A stretch of DNA of 57,056 nt from Thermotogota bacterium (GTDB lineage Bacteria > Thermotogota > Thermotogae > Thermotogales > Thermotogaceae), in NCBI GenBank assembly GCA_030550515.1, contig JAUQPE010000017.1:1-57056 (forward strand), read 5' to 3'. Shown one piece after another: positions 24,299 through 34,504 of the stretch (positions are counted from its first letter, which is position 1; each line of letters opens with the position of its first letter). The translations under genes and the position numbers were made by a program. Under the pieces are notes generated by a model. That model was not told the origin of the DNA and did not search any database. It saw only the letters and a program-made list of their open reading frames with translations.

Positions 24299-25225
24299 TC
24301 ACACCTCCTGTTCTTTGAAAAAATTATAAACCATTTCTTTCAGAAGGTCTACGTTCTCTATCTTCATAAAGACCTCCCTAAATTTTTTCGCGTTTCTCAT
24401 CTTTTTAGTGTAACCAGCCACAAACTTTCTCATCTCTTTCAAAGCCTTTTCTTCTCCCTTGTTTTCGATCAAAAGTTCCAGATGTTTCACGAACACCTCG
24501 TATACCTGCATCGGCGAAGGTTCCTCGTAACCGCCTTTTTCCAAAAGATCCCTTATCTGCTTGAAGATCCAGGGATTCCCGATAGCGCCCCTTGCGACGA
24601 TGACGCCATGGCACCCGCTCTCTTCCAATGCCCTTCTCGCGTCTTCAGGTGAGAAGATGTCCCCACTCACGAATGTGGGTACGACCTTGTCCAAAACAGA
24701 TAAGGCCTTCCAATCCGCTCTTCCGGAGAAGCCTTGAACAACTGTCCTAGCATGCACGAAGACGACGTTCACACCCTCTTCGATTAAGACGGCATAAATC
24801 CTCTCTATCTCGTTTCTGTCCCATCCCAACCTCGTTTTGACGGAGAATCTCCCGTTCATCCTCTTTCTCATGGCCCTCACCACATACCTTAATCTCTCCA
24901 AGTCTCTCAGAAGGGCCCCACCTTCACCCCTTCTGATGACCTTTCTCACGGGACAGCCGGCGTTCAAGTCCACCCAGGAGAACTCCTTCGAAAGTTCCTC
25001 GGCGGCGGTTGACAGAACGTCCGGATCGGATCCAAAAATTTGAACGGCCACGTTTCTCTCATCCGGTCCTGGAAGCAGGTTTTTCGTTTTTTCACAGGCC
25101 ACTAGCAGCCCTTTGGCGCTTATCATCTCCGTGAAAGCGAAGTCCGCCCCGAACTCAAGGCAGATCTTCCTGAAGGCCCTGTCGGTGTAACCTGCCATAG
25201 GCGCCAAACCTATCTCAAACCGCAT
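24299..25225 (-). CDS. dus: tRNA-dihydrouridine synthase (Dus family)
   Basis: FMN enzyme that reduces uridine in tRNA, 308 residues. The start LAPMAGYTDRAFR is the Dus signature. Cys91 in DLNAGCPVRKV is the predicted catalytic acid. VKTRLGWDRNE and FVHARTVVQGFSGRADW are the conserved FMN and substrate loops. The C-terminal small helical domain is present. ATG 25225 lies 11 bases inside nadD. The subtype (DusA, B or C) cannot be decided by eye. Confidence 0.94.
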   Translation of the reverse strand: MRFEIGLAPMAGYTDRAFRKICLEFGADFAFTEMISAKGLLVACEKTKNLLPGPDERNVAVQIFGSDPDVLSTAAEELSKEFSWVDLNAGCPVRKVIRRGEGGALLRDLERLRYVVRAMRKRMNGRFSVKTRLGWDRNEIERIYAVLIEEGVNVVFVHARTVVQGFSGRADWKALSVLDKVVPTFVSGDIFSPEDARRALEESGCHGVIVARGAIGNPWIFKQIRDLLEKGGYEEPSPMQVYEVFVKHLELLIENKGEEKALKEMRKFVAGYTKKMRNAKKFREVFMKIENVDLLKEMVYNFFKEQEV

Positions 25226-25838
25226 AGAACTCTTCCACCTCGGCTCGGATCTCCTCTGGGACGAACCCTTTCACGCTCTTCCCTGCCTTTATCCTTTCCC
25301 TTATCTCAGAAGAAGAGATCTGGATCAACGGCATCTCAAGGAAGATGATCCCTTCCAAACTTCCAAGGACCTCTTGGGCGTGAAAGTGGAAAGGTTTTCC
25401 ACAGAAGCGAGGGTAAACCACCAACGTGACTTTTTCCAAGATCTCCCTGTACCTGTACCACTTTTCTATGTAGGAGAGAGCATCTTCGCCGACTATGAAG
25501 TAAGGGCGAGTTCGATAGAGCAAGGCGAAGTGCTCGACGGTATAGATGGTATAGGAGGTCCCGCCCCTTTCCCTCTCGAAGTCACTCACCTCGATTCTTT
25601 CCACACCCCTGAAAACCCTCTTCAACCACTCGCAGCGCTTCTCGAACGGAGCGGAGGGCTTCTTGTGAGGGGGGTTGTAGGAGGGGACGATCAGGAGAAG
25701 ATCGAGAGACAGGTGTTCGAGGGCGTAAAGGGCGACGATGATGTGACCTACATGAACGGGATCAAAAGTTCCTCCGAAGATCCCGATCCTATTCCCTGTA
25801 TTCGAACTCGAAATCTCCGATCCTGACTGTGTCACCAT
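25215..25838 (-). CDS. nadD: Nicotinate-nucleotide adenylyltransferase
   Basis: Makes nicotinic acid adenine dinucleotide in NAD synthesis. The nucleotidyltransferase motif [15 protein letters not shown] and the later [10 protein letters not shown] are diagnostic. The start is uncertain: ATG 25838 gives 207 residues with a 50-base overlap into obg and about 16 extra residues before the conserved RIGIFGG. No other ATG, GTG or TTG is available closer to that motif except GTG 25835, so either the overlap is real or a rarer start codon is used. Operon neighbours are obg and dus. Confidence 0.92.
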   Translation of the reverse strand: MVTQSGSEISSSNTGNRIGIFGGTFDPVHVGHIIVALYALEHLSLDLLLIVPSYNPPHKKPSAPFEKRCEWLKRVFRGVERIEVSDFERERGGTSYTIYTVEHFALLYRTRPYFIVGEDALSYIEKWYRYREILEKVTLVVYPRFCGKPFHFHAQEVLGSLEGIIFLEMPLIQISSSEIRERIKAGKSVKGFVPEEIRAEVEEFYAV

Positions 25839-27096
25839 CCTTCACACCAGCCTCTTTGAGTTTCTCCTCAAGCCCGTTCTTCTCCAAAACCTCCAGAATC
25901 ATGAGTCTTGCGTCCTTTTGGTTCAAATCGAAGCGTTCCAACCAAGTTTCCAAACCGTCACCTTCAACAACCCACCGAGCCTCACCTTCTCTGAGGACAA
26001 CTAGGTCTATTCTTTCCGGAAGTCTCCTCCACACGGGAGACGGCTTCTTGATCGATTGAACTTCCGGCATCCTCACCACTTTTCTCTCCTTCACAAGGGG
26101 TACGATTTTCTCCAAGAGTCTGTCTATCCCTTCACCTGTGAGGGCGGATATCGGTATGACTTCCTTACCTATGCCTCTCTCCAAAGCCTTCAACCTTGTC
26201 TCCAAAGTATCTCTGTCCAGCAAGTCTATCTTGTTCGCCACAACGATCTCAGGCTTCTCCAAGAGGAAGGGGGAATACTTCCTCATCTCCTCTCTGATGA
26301 CGAAGTAATCCCTCACGGGATCGTCGCGTTCAAAGCAGCTGATATCCACCATGTGAACCAGCACCGAACAACGTTCCACGTGCCTCAAGAAGACGTTGCC
26401 GAGTCCCGCACCTTCACTCGCACCTTCTATCAACCCAGGTATATCGGCCACAACGAAATCGAACTCATCACCCACCTTTACGACACCGAGGTTTGGTATC
26501 AAGGTCGTGAAGGGATAATTTGCGATCTTGGGACGCGCGTTACTGATCTTGGCAATCAACGACGATTTACCCACATTCGGGTATCCAACCAGTCCGACGT
26601 CCGCGAGCAGCTTCAACTCCAATTCCAAATACCTCGCCTCTCCTTTTTCCCCTCTTTCCGCAATCATGGGAGTTTGCCTGGTGGAAGTTGCGAAACGGCT
26701 GTTACCCCTACCACCCCTCCCGCCTCTGGCGACGCACACCATCTTCCACGGGCTGTCCAGATCGGCTATCACTTCGCCAGTTTTGGCGTCTTTCACCACC
26801 GTCCCCACAGGGACATCTATGATGAGGTCTCTGCCGTTCCTACCCTTCTTGTTCTTGCCCATTCCGTGTTTTCCGTCCTCGGCGACGAACTTTTTCTTGT
26901 TCACGAACTCCAAGAGGGTGGAGAGGGACGGGTTGGCCCTCAAGAACACGAAACCCCCATCCCCTCCGTCTCCACCGTCGGGGCCTCCCTTGGGGACGTA
27001 TTTTTCCCTTCTGAAACTCACGCAACCGTTTCCACCTTTTCCAGCTTTCACGAATATGACCACTCTGTCGACGAATTCCGCCTTTTCCAGACTCAA
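25789..27096 (-). CDS. obg: GTPase Obg
   Basis: Ribosome-associated GTPase, 435 residues. The glycine-rich Obg fold is N-terminal ([27 protein letters not shown]), then a G domain with [21 protein letters not shown] and NKIDL, then a C-terminal OCT domain (about 360-430) ending in [12 protein letters not shown]. All functional motifs look intact. The start is TTG 27096, overlapping the preceding stop (TTGA), with GGGAGG 8 bases upstream. The obg-nadD pairing is common in bacteria. Confidence 0.96.
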   Translation of the reverse strand: MSLEKAEFVDRVVIFVKAGKGGNGCVSFRREKYVPKGGPDGGDGGDGGFVFLRANPSLSTLLEFVNKKKFVAEDGKHGMGKNKKGRNGRDLIIDVPVGTVVKDAKTGEVIADLDSPWKMVCVARGGRGGRGNSRFATSTRQTPMIAERGEKGEARYLELELKLLADVGLVGYPNVGKSSLIAKISNARPKIANYPFTTLIPNLGVVKVGDEFDFVVADIPGLIEGASEGAGLGNVFLRHVERCSVLVHMVDISCFERDDPVRDYFVIREEMRKYSPFLLEKPEIVVANKIDLLDRDTLETRLKALERGIGKEVIPISALTGEGIDRLLEKIVPLVKERKVVRMPEVQSIKKPSPVWRRLPERIDLVVLREGEARWVVEGDGLETWLERFDLNQKDARLMILEVLEKNGLEEKLKEAGVKDGDTVRIGDFEFEYRE

Positions 27097-27857
27097 CTCA
27101 GAACCCTCCCGAGCGCTCTCTCGAGGACGTCCACTTTCTTCAACAGGTTCATCCTCTCGATCCCCTCCACGACGTCTCTTGTTAGGACCTGCCCCTGCTG
27201 GAAAACGTTCAGGGAGACTAGAAGGTCCACCGCGCCGGTGTTCGTCTCGATCTTCTTGAGAAGCATGGCTTTGAACTTCCTTTTGAACCTTTCAACCTCG
27301 CTGAAGGAAGGCATCGAACACTTCTTTCCGTAGTGGATCCTATCACCTGTGGGGGAAAGCTCCAGATAGAATTCCTCACCCCCGCTCTTGAGGAACTGGT
27401 ACAAGAACAGCGTTTCAATCCTCGTGAGGCCTTTGGTCTTCACGAAACTCCTTGGTTTCACGAACAGCTTCGGATTCTTCTGAGACCCCGGAATCTTCAT
27501 GGCCTCGAGTTCCTCCAGAACGTCCCCTTTCACGGCACCGCTCGCCACCGCAAAGAGAACCCCACCCCCGATTTCTAAGAACTCTTGGGATGGTATCTCG
27601 AACGCCTTCGCCAGGGCCCCTGGCACCAGTGAGGCGTCTTCGGATATCCCCCACACGCTCAGCTGGGAGTACTCCGCGTCGACTTTTTTTGCGATTTCAA
27701 AGTACTCCGGTAGTTTTTCTTTCATGTACTCTTCAACGCGTGAGAGCCACGCGGAGACTGTCCCCCTCCTGTTCGGAGGCTCGTTCCTCCAACCAACGTT
27801 GAAGACCAAAGCGAGGCAGAAGGTTCTGGATGGTCTTCCCTCGAATATGAGTCTCAT
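27093..27857 (-). CDS. Unrecognised conserved protein between ligA and obg
   Basis: 254 residues from ATG 27857, which overlaps the ligA stop (ATGA) and has GAGGAG 9 bases upstream. There is no signal peptide, membrane helix or motif that I can name. Composition is mixed alpha/beta with a basic C-terminal helical half ([16 protein letters not shown]). I recall a similarly placed unknown gene in T. maritima (TM0099). Cotranscription with ligA and obg suggests a housekeeping role, but no function can be given. Confidence 0.8.
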   Translation of the reverse strand: MRLIFEGRPSRTFCLALVFNVGWRNEPPNRRGTVSAWLSRVEEYMKEKLPEYFEIAKKVDAEYSQLSVWGISEDASLVPGALAKAFEIPSQEFLEIGGGVLFAVASGAVKGDVLEELEAMKIPGSQKNPKLFVKPRSFVKTKGLTRIETLFLYQFLKSGGEEFYLELSPTGDRIHYGKKCSMPSFSEVERFKRKFKAMLLKKIETNTGAVDLLVSLNVFQQGQVLTRDVVEGIERMNLLKKVDVLERALGRVLS

Positions 27858-29908
27858 CCCTTCCAACTCCTCATGAGTTCCTCAAAGTCGTATCCTTTCT
27901 TCTCCACCCGATCTTTGAGGAAATGCAGGAACTCGTCTTCGCTCATCGTCTTCACCCTTAAGGCTTTGGCTTTCTCTAGCTTGGAACCGGGATTTTCCCC
28001 CACGATGAGGTAATCCACGTTGCGACTGACGTTGTCCACCACCTTCGCGCCCATCTTTTCTAAGAATTCCAGGATCTCTTCCCTCGTGAAGCGCCTCAGG
28101 GTACCCGTCACCGCGAACGTCAAACCTCTCAAGACATCGTACTTTGTGACCTTTTCCTCCGTCTTCACCCCGGCCTTTTTCAACTTCTCCAGTATCTCTC
28201 TGGTCTTTGGATTTCTGAAGTATTCGACGATGCTCCGCGCCACTTCCGGTCCGATTCCCTCGATATCTTGCAAGGTCTCGTACGAGGCGTTCGCGAGGGC
28301 ATCCAACGACCCGAAGTGCTCGGCTAGGGTCTTGGCAATCTTTTGACCGACCATAGGAATGCCGAGTCCCGCGATGAGCTTGTAGAGTGGCCTACTTTTA
28401 GCTTCTTCGATTTCCTGAAGCAATTTCGCTATCGTTCTTTGCCCCACCCCAGGTCCCAGTTGGGCTAGCTCGAAGGGCGTGAGATAGAATATATCCGCCA
28501 TGTCCTTCACGAGTCCCGAGTCCACTAACTTTTCAATGAACTTTTCCCCGAGCCCTTCCACGTCCAACGCATCCCGAGAAACGAACGTCTTCAACGCCCT
28601 CTTGAGCTTTGCAGGACAGTGTGGGTTGAGACACCTTATGGCCACTTCCTCGGGGGAGAGTTTTCCAACTTTTCCACCGCACACCGGACACGACTCCGGT
28701 GGTTCTATCTCCCTCTCAACACCCGTTCGAAGCTCGGGAATGGATTTCACTATCTGCGGGATGATCCCACCGGCCTTCTCCACGAACACGTGATCCCCGA
28801 TCCTTATGTCTTTTTCCTTTATATAGTCAAAATTGTGGAGGGACGCCCTTTTCACGACAGTTCCCGCCAGTTGAACAGGTTCCAATTCCGCAACCGGCGT
28901 GAGCACACCCGTTCTTCCCACCTGTATCGTGACATCGATAACCCTTGTCCTCGCCTGCTCGGCCGGGAATTTGAAGGCGATGGCCCAGCGCGGAGCTTTC
29001 GAAGTTTCTCCGAGGACCCTTTGGGAGTCGAACCCGTTCACCTTCACGACGACCCCATCCACCCAGTAGTCCAACTCCTTCTTCCTCTCCTTCCACTCGT
29101 TCCAGTAATCAACGACTTCCTGAATGTTCCTGCAGAGTCTGGAATGCGGGTTCACCTTGAAGCCCAACTCTTTCAAGAATTCCAGGGCTTCCCACTGAGA
29201 CTTCAAGCCGTACTTTTCGGGTTCGACGACGTAATAAATGAAGGAATCGAGTTTTCTCGAAGCCACTTCCGATGTGTCGAGCTGTCTCAAAGTTCCGGCA
29301 GCAGCGTTTCGAGGGTTGGCGAAGAGAGGAAGGCCTTCCTCTTGCCTCTCTTCGTTTATCCTTCTGAACTCGTCCACTGGCATGTAGATCTCGCCCCTGA
29401 CTTCCACGGTCAACGGTTTTCTGAGCCTCAAAGGTACACTCCTCACAGTCTTGACGTTCTCCGAGACATCTTCTCCTTCCAAACCGTCCCCTCTCGTCAA
29501 CGCCATTTTGAACCTTCCCTCTTCGTATCTCAGCGCGATGGAAACACCGTCTATTTTCAGTTCCGCTACGTACTCAACTTCCGCTTCTTGGAGAGTTTTC
29601 CTTATCCTTTTGTCGAACTCCAAAATCTCTTCTTCACTGTAGGTGTTGTCGAGACTCAACATGGGAACCGTGTGCCTTTCCGTTTTGAAACCTTCGAGAA
29701 CTCTTCCTCCCACCCTCTGGGTGGGAGAATCTGGCGTTACCAGTTCTGGGTATTTCTTCTCCAACTCGATCAGGCGCTTCATCAGCTTGTCGAATTCTTC
29801 GTCGGTGATCACAGGATCGTTGAGAACGTAGTAACGGTAATTGTGGTACTCTATCTCTTCACGCAGCTTTTCCACCTCTTCTATAATCTCTTTTGGGATT
29901 TCCCTCAT
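27854..29908 (-). CDS. ligA: NAD-dependent DNA ligase
   Basis: Seals nicks using NAD. 684 residues, the standard length. The N-terminal Ia domain has [20 protein letters not shown], the adenylation lysine is Lys118 in ELKIDG, then the OB fold, the zinc finger (CPVCGG, then CLNPHCP), helix-hairpin-helix repeats ([12 protein letters not shown]) and a C-terminal BRCT domain. ATG 29908 has GAGG 5 bases upstream. The 50 in-frame codons before it run back across the divergent promoter region and are not coding. It is the first gene of a 14-gene minus-strand run. Confidence 0.97.
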   Translation of the reverse strand: MREIPKEIIEEVEKLREEIEYHNYRYYVLNDPVITDEEFDKLMKRLIELEKKYPELVTPDSPTQRVGGRVLEGFKTERHTVPMLSLDNTYSEEEILEFDKRIRKTLQEAEVEYVAELKIDGVSIALRYEEGRFKMALTRGDGLEGEDVSENVKTVRSVPLRLRKPLTVEVRGEIYMPVDEFRRINEERQEEGLPLFANPRNAAAGTLRQLDTSEVASRKLDSFIYYVVEPEKYGLKSQWEALEFLKELGFKVNPHSRLCRNIQEVVDYWNEWKERKKELDYWVDGVVVKVNGFDSQRVLGETSKAPRWAIAFKFPAEQARTRVIDVTIQVGRTGVLTPVAELEPVQLAGTVVKRASLHNFDYIKEKDIRIGDHVFVEKAGGIIPQIVKSIPELRTGVEREIEPPESCPVCGGKVGKLSPEEVAIRCLNPHCPAKLKRALKTFVSRDALDVEGLGEKFIEKLVDSGLVKDMADIFYLTPFELAQLGPGVGQRTIAKLLQEIEEAKSRPLYKLIAGLGIPMVGQKIAKTLAEHFGSLDALANASYETLQDIEGIGPEVARSIVEYFRNPKTREILEKLKKAGVKTEEKVTKYDVLRGLTFAVTGTLRRFTREEILEFLEKMGAKVVDNVSRNVDYLIVGENPGSKLEKAKALRVKTMSEDEFLHFLKDRVEKKGYDFEELMRSWKG

Positions 29909-29933
29909 GGATACCTCACTCCTTTCCGGAGAT

Positions 29934-29948
29934 ATTATAGGATATAAT
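29934..29948. promoter_or_regulatory. Divergent -10 boxes between ligA and the membrane-protein gene
   Basis: The 61-base divergent gap holds TATAAT on the minus strand (29939-29934, 26 bases before the ligA ATG) and TATAAT on the plus strand (29943-29948, 22 bases before ATG 29970). The two are back to back. Neither has a good -35 box at 17 bases, so strengths are unclear. Confidence 0.4.
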
Positions 29949-29969
29949 CTCACAGGAGGAGCTGGTAGA

Positions 29970-31856
29970 ATGCGAAAAGCGATGATTCTTGTTGTGGCGC
30001 TCTTACTGCCCTGCTCGTTTTTCGCGCTCTCTCGTGAGGTAGCTTTTTCACACCTCAAAGAGATGATAAGAGATTACGAAGGGAAGACCTTCTCCGATCC
30101 TTTCGTCAGGTACGTTGAAGAGAACATTCACCTGCTCCAACTCTACAGGTTTTACAAGAAAGCCCTGGTTGGCAGTGTGGAGAGAACAGAATTCGCGAGG
30201 TCAGTCGGGGACTACTTGCACGTTATCTACACGAACTGGAGGGAAGAAGACACCACAAAAGATCTAGCAAACGTCCTGTTCTTAGCCTACCTTCAAGCGA
30301 AAATGAGTCTGAGCACCGATCCGGAAGGTGTCCTCAAGAACTCCCCTTCTTTCACGTCGTTTTTCTACAGGTATGGAGATTTTGTGAGGGAGCAAGGATC
30401 AACCCTGCTGGAGTGGTTGTTCGCCTACCACACTGGCGGCACGAAAGAAGAACCACCGATCCTCCTCGATACCCCTGTGATCGATCTTGGTTTCAACTAT
30501 CCGATTACCCCTCAAGAAATCAACCCCGAAGTGCTGAGTTTTTTCGATGAAGCGATCAAAGAAAAAATAAAAACGGCGCTGAGAAACGAGTTCACACGCG
30601 TGGTGGGCGAAAGCGAATATGGGCGAACTATCCGCAGACAGGTGAACTTCCTCTTGAGGGATCTCAACGAGCGTGTGGCGATTGTTCAAAACACTATCGC
30701 CCAAGAGTTCAAAGGGTTCTTTCCAAAGAAACCGGGTCTCTGGTGGTTGAGGTTCGCGATTTATGCAATCTTTTTCTACATTTTCCGTAAGAAGATATCG
30801 GTACTGATCGCCGTAATAGGTTCCTTAGAGATCGCGATATTGTGGCTTAGGGAATCCCTCTTCTTGGACACCATAGAAACTGCCGTGTACTCTTCCGTGC
30901 TCTTTTTCGCGTTCCTCTTTCTCTGTGTGCTGCTTCTCAAACGTCGGAAGTTCCTATCGTTGGCCCTCATAGGCATCTTCGTATCGCTCGCCTTTGTACC
31001 CTCACATCTTTTCGTTCGAGAACTAGCAATGGACGAAAATTTTGAGAAAAGCCCCTTCTACACCTCCCTGAAGGTGGACGTCTTCGAAGATGAAACGTCT
31101 CCTTTGAAATCAAACTTGAAGAGACTCATGTCTCTACTCTACGCGAGTCGCAAGCAAACCAGTCAGCTTGTGTTGTACCTTTCGTACCTTCCCGAGAAGT
31201 TCTTGGAAGCGGGTGCGCTGGAAGTGTTCGAGCACGATCCCTATTACGGAACATACGCGGATACGCCTCTCTTCTCTGAGTTTTATTCTCCAAAGAACTT
31301 CCAACGGAGGATAGCGACGTTCAAAGAAGTGGAAAGTGCCGTTTCGGATTACATAATCGAGGAAAGGAACAGGGAGAAGAGTTATCGTTCCTTGCTTGAT
31401 AGAATAAAACGACAGGTTCGAAGGATCACTTCTTACACTTCTGACAGGTTCACCGAAGATTTGTACAGTTCGCTTGAAAGGTCCTTGAAGAGAGATGCCC
31501 TTTCTGCAGTCGTCTACCGCGAGATATCCATGAAGACCACTAAGAAACCTTTCTCTCTCAAGCCCTACCAAACGTTATCTGGAACCCAAAAGTTGGTGGG
31601 GTTCTTCCTTCTGGTGTTGTTGGTTGCCGTCATCGGAAACAAGAAGTGGGTCCTTCTTCCGATCGTCACGTTCAACGTGGGAGTTGTTTGGTCTATACTC
31701 CGTTGGAGGGATCTTTCGATCTTCGTTGAAGGAGGCTTGTACCCCATGAGCGTACACACACTATCCGCTTCGTACCTGCCGTTGATCGATATCTTTGCTT
31801 TCTTGGTGAGTGCGATTTTGATCCATAGAACTCTGAAGGGGAGGGATGTGCTGTGA
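29970..31856 (+). CDS. Unrecognised large membrane protein upstream of the nucleoside transporter
   Basis: 628 residues. A signal peptide or first helix lies at 5-20 ([16 protein letters not shown]), then a soluble region of about 235 residues. A cluster of membrane helices follows at about 258-350, a second soluble, charged region with helical stretches at about 350-540, and a C-terminal helix cluster at about 545-625. No family is recognised. Its stop overlaps the start of the nucleoside-binding protein, so it is probably made with that transporter. A similarly placed unknown exists in T. maritima as I recall. ATG 29970 has AGGAGG 10 bases upstream. Confidence 0.82.
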   Translation: MRKAMILVVALLLPCSFFALSREVAFSHLKEMIRDYEGKTFSDPFVRYVEENIHLLQLYRFYKKALVGSVERTEFARSVGDYLHVIYTNWREEDTTKDLANVLFLAYLQAKMSLSTDPEGVLKNSPSFTSFFYRYGDFVREQGSTLLEWLFAYHTGGTKEEPPILLDTPVIDLGFNYPITPQEINPEVLSFFDEAIKEKIKTALRNEFTRVVGESEYGRTIRRQVNFLLRDLNERVAIVQNTIAQEFKGFFPKKPGLWWLRFAIYAIFFYIFRKKISVLIAVIGSLEIAILWLRESLFLDTIETAVYSSVLFFAFLFLCVLLLKRRKFLSLALIGIFVSLAFVPSHLFVRELAMDENFEKSPFYTSLKVDVFEDETSPLKSNLKRLMSLLYASRKQTSQLVLYLSYLPEKFLEAGALEVFEHDPYYGTYADTPLFSEFYSPKNFQRRIATFKEVESAVSDYIIEERNREKSYRSLLDRIKRQVRRITSYTSDRFTEDLYSSLERSLKRDALSAVVYREISMKTTKKPFSLKPYQTLSGTQKLVGFFLLVLLVAVIGNKKWVLLPIVTFNVGVVWSILRWRDLSIFVEGGLYPMSVHTLSASYLPLIDIFAFLVSAILIHRTLKGRDVL

Positions 31857-32932
31857 GGAGATTGTCGATCGCCCTGGTACTCTTGGTGAGTGTCTTGCTG
31901 ATGGGCTTCAAGGTGGTGATGGTGACGGACGTGGGTGGTTTGGGTGACAAGTCCTTCAACGACGGCACGTGGGCTGGGATCCAAAGAGCTGTAAAAGAGC
32001 TCAACATTGAAGCCAAGGTTATTCAGTCCTACGAACAATCCGACTACATTCCCAACCTCAGTAAAGCTGCGGAGGAAGCGGACCTAGTCTTCGCTGTTGG
32101 TTTCATGATGACCGACGCCTTGTTCAGGGTTGCGAGGCAATACCCGAAGACGCTGTTTGTGGGGATCGACATCACGCCACCAAAGGGCCAGACGTTCCCG
32201 AACGTCCTCACTTTCACTTTCAAAGAGCAGGAGTGTGCCTTCCTCGTTGGATACCTCGCAGCGGCCATGACGAAGACGGGAACGGTTGGTTTCGTCGGAG
32301 GAATACCGATACCACCGGTTGAGAGGTTCAGGTACGGTTTCGAGGCAGGTGTGAAGACTTACAACACACTCTACAGGAAGAATGTTAAAGTGTTGAGAGG
32401 TTACACGCAAGACTTCGAAGACCCCAAGAAAGGGAAAGACTTGGCCATGTCTCAGTTCAACCAGGGCGCCGACATCGTGTTCCACGCTTCCGGTGCCTGC
32501 GGGAACGGCGTAATAGAAGCAGCCAGAGAGAGGTTCAGCGCTCTCACAAAGTCGAGCAACCTCGTCGATTTCATCAACTACTACTTGGAAAACAACAGGG
32601 GATTCTTCGCCATCGGTGTGGACATGGATCAAGACTACATGGCTCCAGGTGCCGTACTCGCCAGCGCCATGAAGAGAGTTGACACCGCCTCCTACTTGGC
32701 CGTTACCTGGGCTTACGAAGGCACCTTCAAGGGAGGTCACATGGTGCTCGGTATCGCCGAAGCCGGGGTTGGGATCAGCCCGATGAAGTACACGAAAGGT
32801 ATCGTACCGAACCGCGTGATCGCTGAGCTCGTTTACCTGGAGAAATTGATGAAAGAAGGTACCCTCAAAGTTCCAGAAACCCAGGAAGAACTCGACGCCT
32901 TCAAAGTTCCAACCATAAGATTCCCGTTCTGA
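31853..32932 (+). CDS. BMP/PnrA-family nucleoside-binding protein
   Basis: Periplasmic binding protein for purine nucleosides, 359 residues. Signal peptide [19 protein letters not shown] lacks a lipobox Cys, so a soluble or otherwise anchored protein is predicted, unlike lipoprotein PnrA. Family features are VTDVGGLGDKSFNDGTWAGI, DLVFAVGFMMTDAL, GTVGFVGG, DIVFHASGACGNGVIEAA and the Asp-rich GVDMDQDYMAPG. The start is GTG 31853, overlapping the upstream TGA, with GGAGGG 7 bases before. It is followed by the cognate ATPase and two permeases. Confidence 0.93.
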   Translation: MRRLSIALVLLVSVLLMGFKVVMVTDVGGLGDKSFNDGTWAGIQRAVKELNIEAKVIQSYEQSDYIPNLSKAAEEADLVFAVGFMMTDALFRVARQYPKTLFVGIDITPPKGQTFPNVLTFTFKEQECAFLVGYLAAAMTKTGTVGFVGGIPIPPVERFRYGFEAGVKTYNTLYRKNVKVLRGYTQDFEDPKKGKDLAMSQFNQGADIVFHASGACGNGVIEAARERFSALTKSSNLVDFINYYLENNRGFFAIGVDMDQDYMAPGAVLASAMKRVDTASYLAVTWAYEGTFKGGHMVLGIAEAGVGISPMKYTKGIVPNRVIAELVYLEKLMKEGTLKVPETQEELDAFKVPTIRFPF

Positions 32933-32951
32933 GAGGGGGTCTCTCCCTCTC
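32931..32951 (+). other. Intercistronic hairpin after the nucleoside-binding protein gene
   Basis: Inverted repeat GAGAGGG (32931-32937) / CCCTCTC (32945-32951) starting inside the stop codon and followed by TTTCC. Such hairpins after binding-protein genes usually protect the upstream mRNA and reduce read-through into the ATPase gene. The T-run is too short for a strong terminator. Confidence 0.5.
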
Positions 32952-32980
32952 TTTCCATTCTGATATGTTGGGGTGATGTT

Positions 32981-34504
32981 GTGGAATACGCCGTCGTGAT
33001 GAAGGGTATCGTCAAGAAGTTCCCAGGTGTTGTGGCGAACGACCATGTGGATCTCTTTGTGGAAAAAGGGGAGATCCACGCTGTCGTTGGGGAGAACGGA
33101 GCTGGCAAGACGACGCTGATGAACCAACTCTACGGTCTCCTGAAACCGGACGAAGGTGAGATCTACATTTTCGGTAAGAAGGTGTCTTTTTCCGGGCCAG
33201 GCGATGCGATCAAGCACAAGATCGGCATGGTGCACCAACACTTCATGTTGGTCAACAATCTCACCGCTTTCGAGAACGTGGTCCTCGGCATGGAGCCGAG
33301 GAAGGGAATATTCTTCGATAGGAAACGGGCCAGGGAAGAGGTGAAAAAACTCTCCGAAGAGTACGGCCTCTTCGTTGATATAGACGCCAAAATAGAAGAC
33401 ATGCCCGTTGGCATGCAGCAAAGAGTCGAAATCATAAAGACCCTCCTCAGAGGAGCCGAGATACTGATCCTCGACGAGCCAACGGCTGTGCTCACCCCAC
33501 AAGAAACCAAAGAGTTGTTCGAGATATTGAGAAAACTCAAACAGAGTGGAAAAACGATCATCTTCATATCCCACAAGTTGAACGAAGTGATGGAGATTTC
33601 CGACAGGATAACGGTCATGCGACAAGGAAAGGCCACCGGTAACCTGATCACCTCGCAAACCAATCCTAGGGAAATCGCCCGGCTGATGGTGGGAAGGGAC
33701 GTGGTTCTGACTGTGGAGAAGACATCGAGAGAGCCAGGCGAAGTGATTTTGGAGGTACAAGACCTGTGGGTGAAGGACAATCGTGGATTGGACGCGGTGA
33801 AGGGTGTCTCGTTCGCCGTGCGGGAGGGGGAAATCGTTGGGATCGCAGGGGTGGCTGGAAACGGTCAGACCGAACTCGTGGAAGCCCTGACTGGGTTGAG
33901 ACGCGTGGAGAAGGGAAGGGTGTTGTTCAGAAAGCACGAGATAACGGGAAAAAATCCCAAGATCCTTCGCGATTTTGGGATCTTTCATATTCCAGAAGAC
34001 AGGTTGAGGAGAGGTCTCGTGACAGCCTATCCCGCTTACTTCAACGTGATACTCGGCCGGCACATGATGTTTCCATTTTCCAAGAACGGCTTTCTTGACC
34101 ACAAAGAGATCAGGAAGTTCGCCGAAGAACTCTTCGAAAGATTCGACGTGAGACCTCGCAACGTGGACCTCCCAGCCGAGAACTTCTCAGGAGGAAACCA
34201 GCAGAAACTCATCGTGGCGAGGGAACTGAGTTTTTCACCCAAACTTCTGATAGTCGCCCAGCCCACCAGAGGTTTGGATGTTGGTGCGATCGAATTCATA
34301 CACAGAACGCTCCTTTCCATGAGGGATTCCGGTGTTGGTATCTTGCTCGTATCGATGGAATTGGACGAGATATTCTCGCTCAGCGATAGGATCTTGGTCG
34401 TGTACGGCGGAGAGATAATGGGCGAGGTGAAGCCTGAGGAGACCACAATGGAAGAGGTGGGGCTCATGATGACGGGTCACAGATTGGAGGAGATCAGAAG
34501 ATGA
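32981..34504 (+). CDS. Nucleoside ABC transporter ATPase (two tandem ATPase domains)
   Basis: 507 residues, RbsA/NupO-like architecture. The first domain has Walker A GENGAGKTT, signature MPVGMQQRVEI and Walker B ILILDEPTAVL. The second has a degenerate P-loop GVAGNGQTE, signature FSGGNQQKLIVA and IVAQPTRGLD in place of a DEP Walker B. This asymmetric pattern is normal for the family. The start is GTG 32981 with GGGGTG upstream, 48 bases after the binding-protein gene. It should energise the two permeases that follow. Confidence 0.94.
   Translation: MEYAVVMKGIVKKFPGVVANDHVDLFVEKGEIHAVVGENGAGKTTLMNQLYGLLKPDEGEIYIFGKKVSFSGPGDAIKHKIGMVHQHFMLVNNLTAFENVVLGMEPRKGIFFDRKRAREEVKKLSEEYGLFVDIDAKIEDMPVGMQQRVEIIKTLLRGAEILILDEPTAVLTPQETKELFEILRKLKQSGKTIIFISHKLNEVMEISDRITVMRQGKATGNLITSQTNPREIARLMVGRDVVLTVEKTSREPGEVILEVQDLWVKDNRGLDAVKGVSFAVREGEIVGIAGVAGNGQTELVEALTGLRRVEKGRVLFRKHEITGKNPKILRDFGIFHIPEDRLRRGLVTAYPAYFNVILGRHMMFPFSKNGFLDHKEIRKFAEELFERFDVRPRNVDLPAENFSGGNQQKLIVARELSFSPKLLIVAQPTRGLDVGAIEFIHRTLLSMRDSGVGILLVSMELDEIFSLSDRILVVYGGEIMGEVKPEETTMEEVGLMMTGHRLEEIRR

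Noticed and set aside
28619-29947. 442-codon plus-strand frame opposite ligA
   Set aside because: Antisense to an intact DNA ligase with all motifs; composition is not protein-like.
29909-30058. 50-codon N-terminal extension of LigA
   Set aside because: It crosses the divergent promoter region and the start of the opposite gene; ATG 29908 has a ribosome site and gives the standard length.
32084-34102. 672-codon open frame on the minus strand opposite the nucleoside-binding protein and ATPase genes
   Set aside because: It lies antisense to two well-supported genes; its translation is rich in His, Pro and Gly with no family motif. Long antisense frames are common here because of the codon bias.
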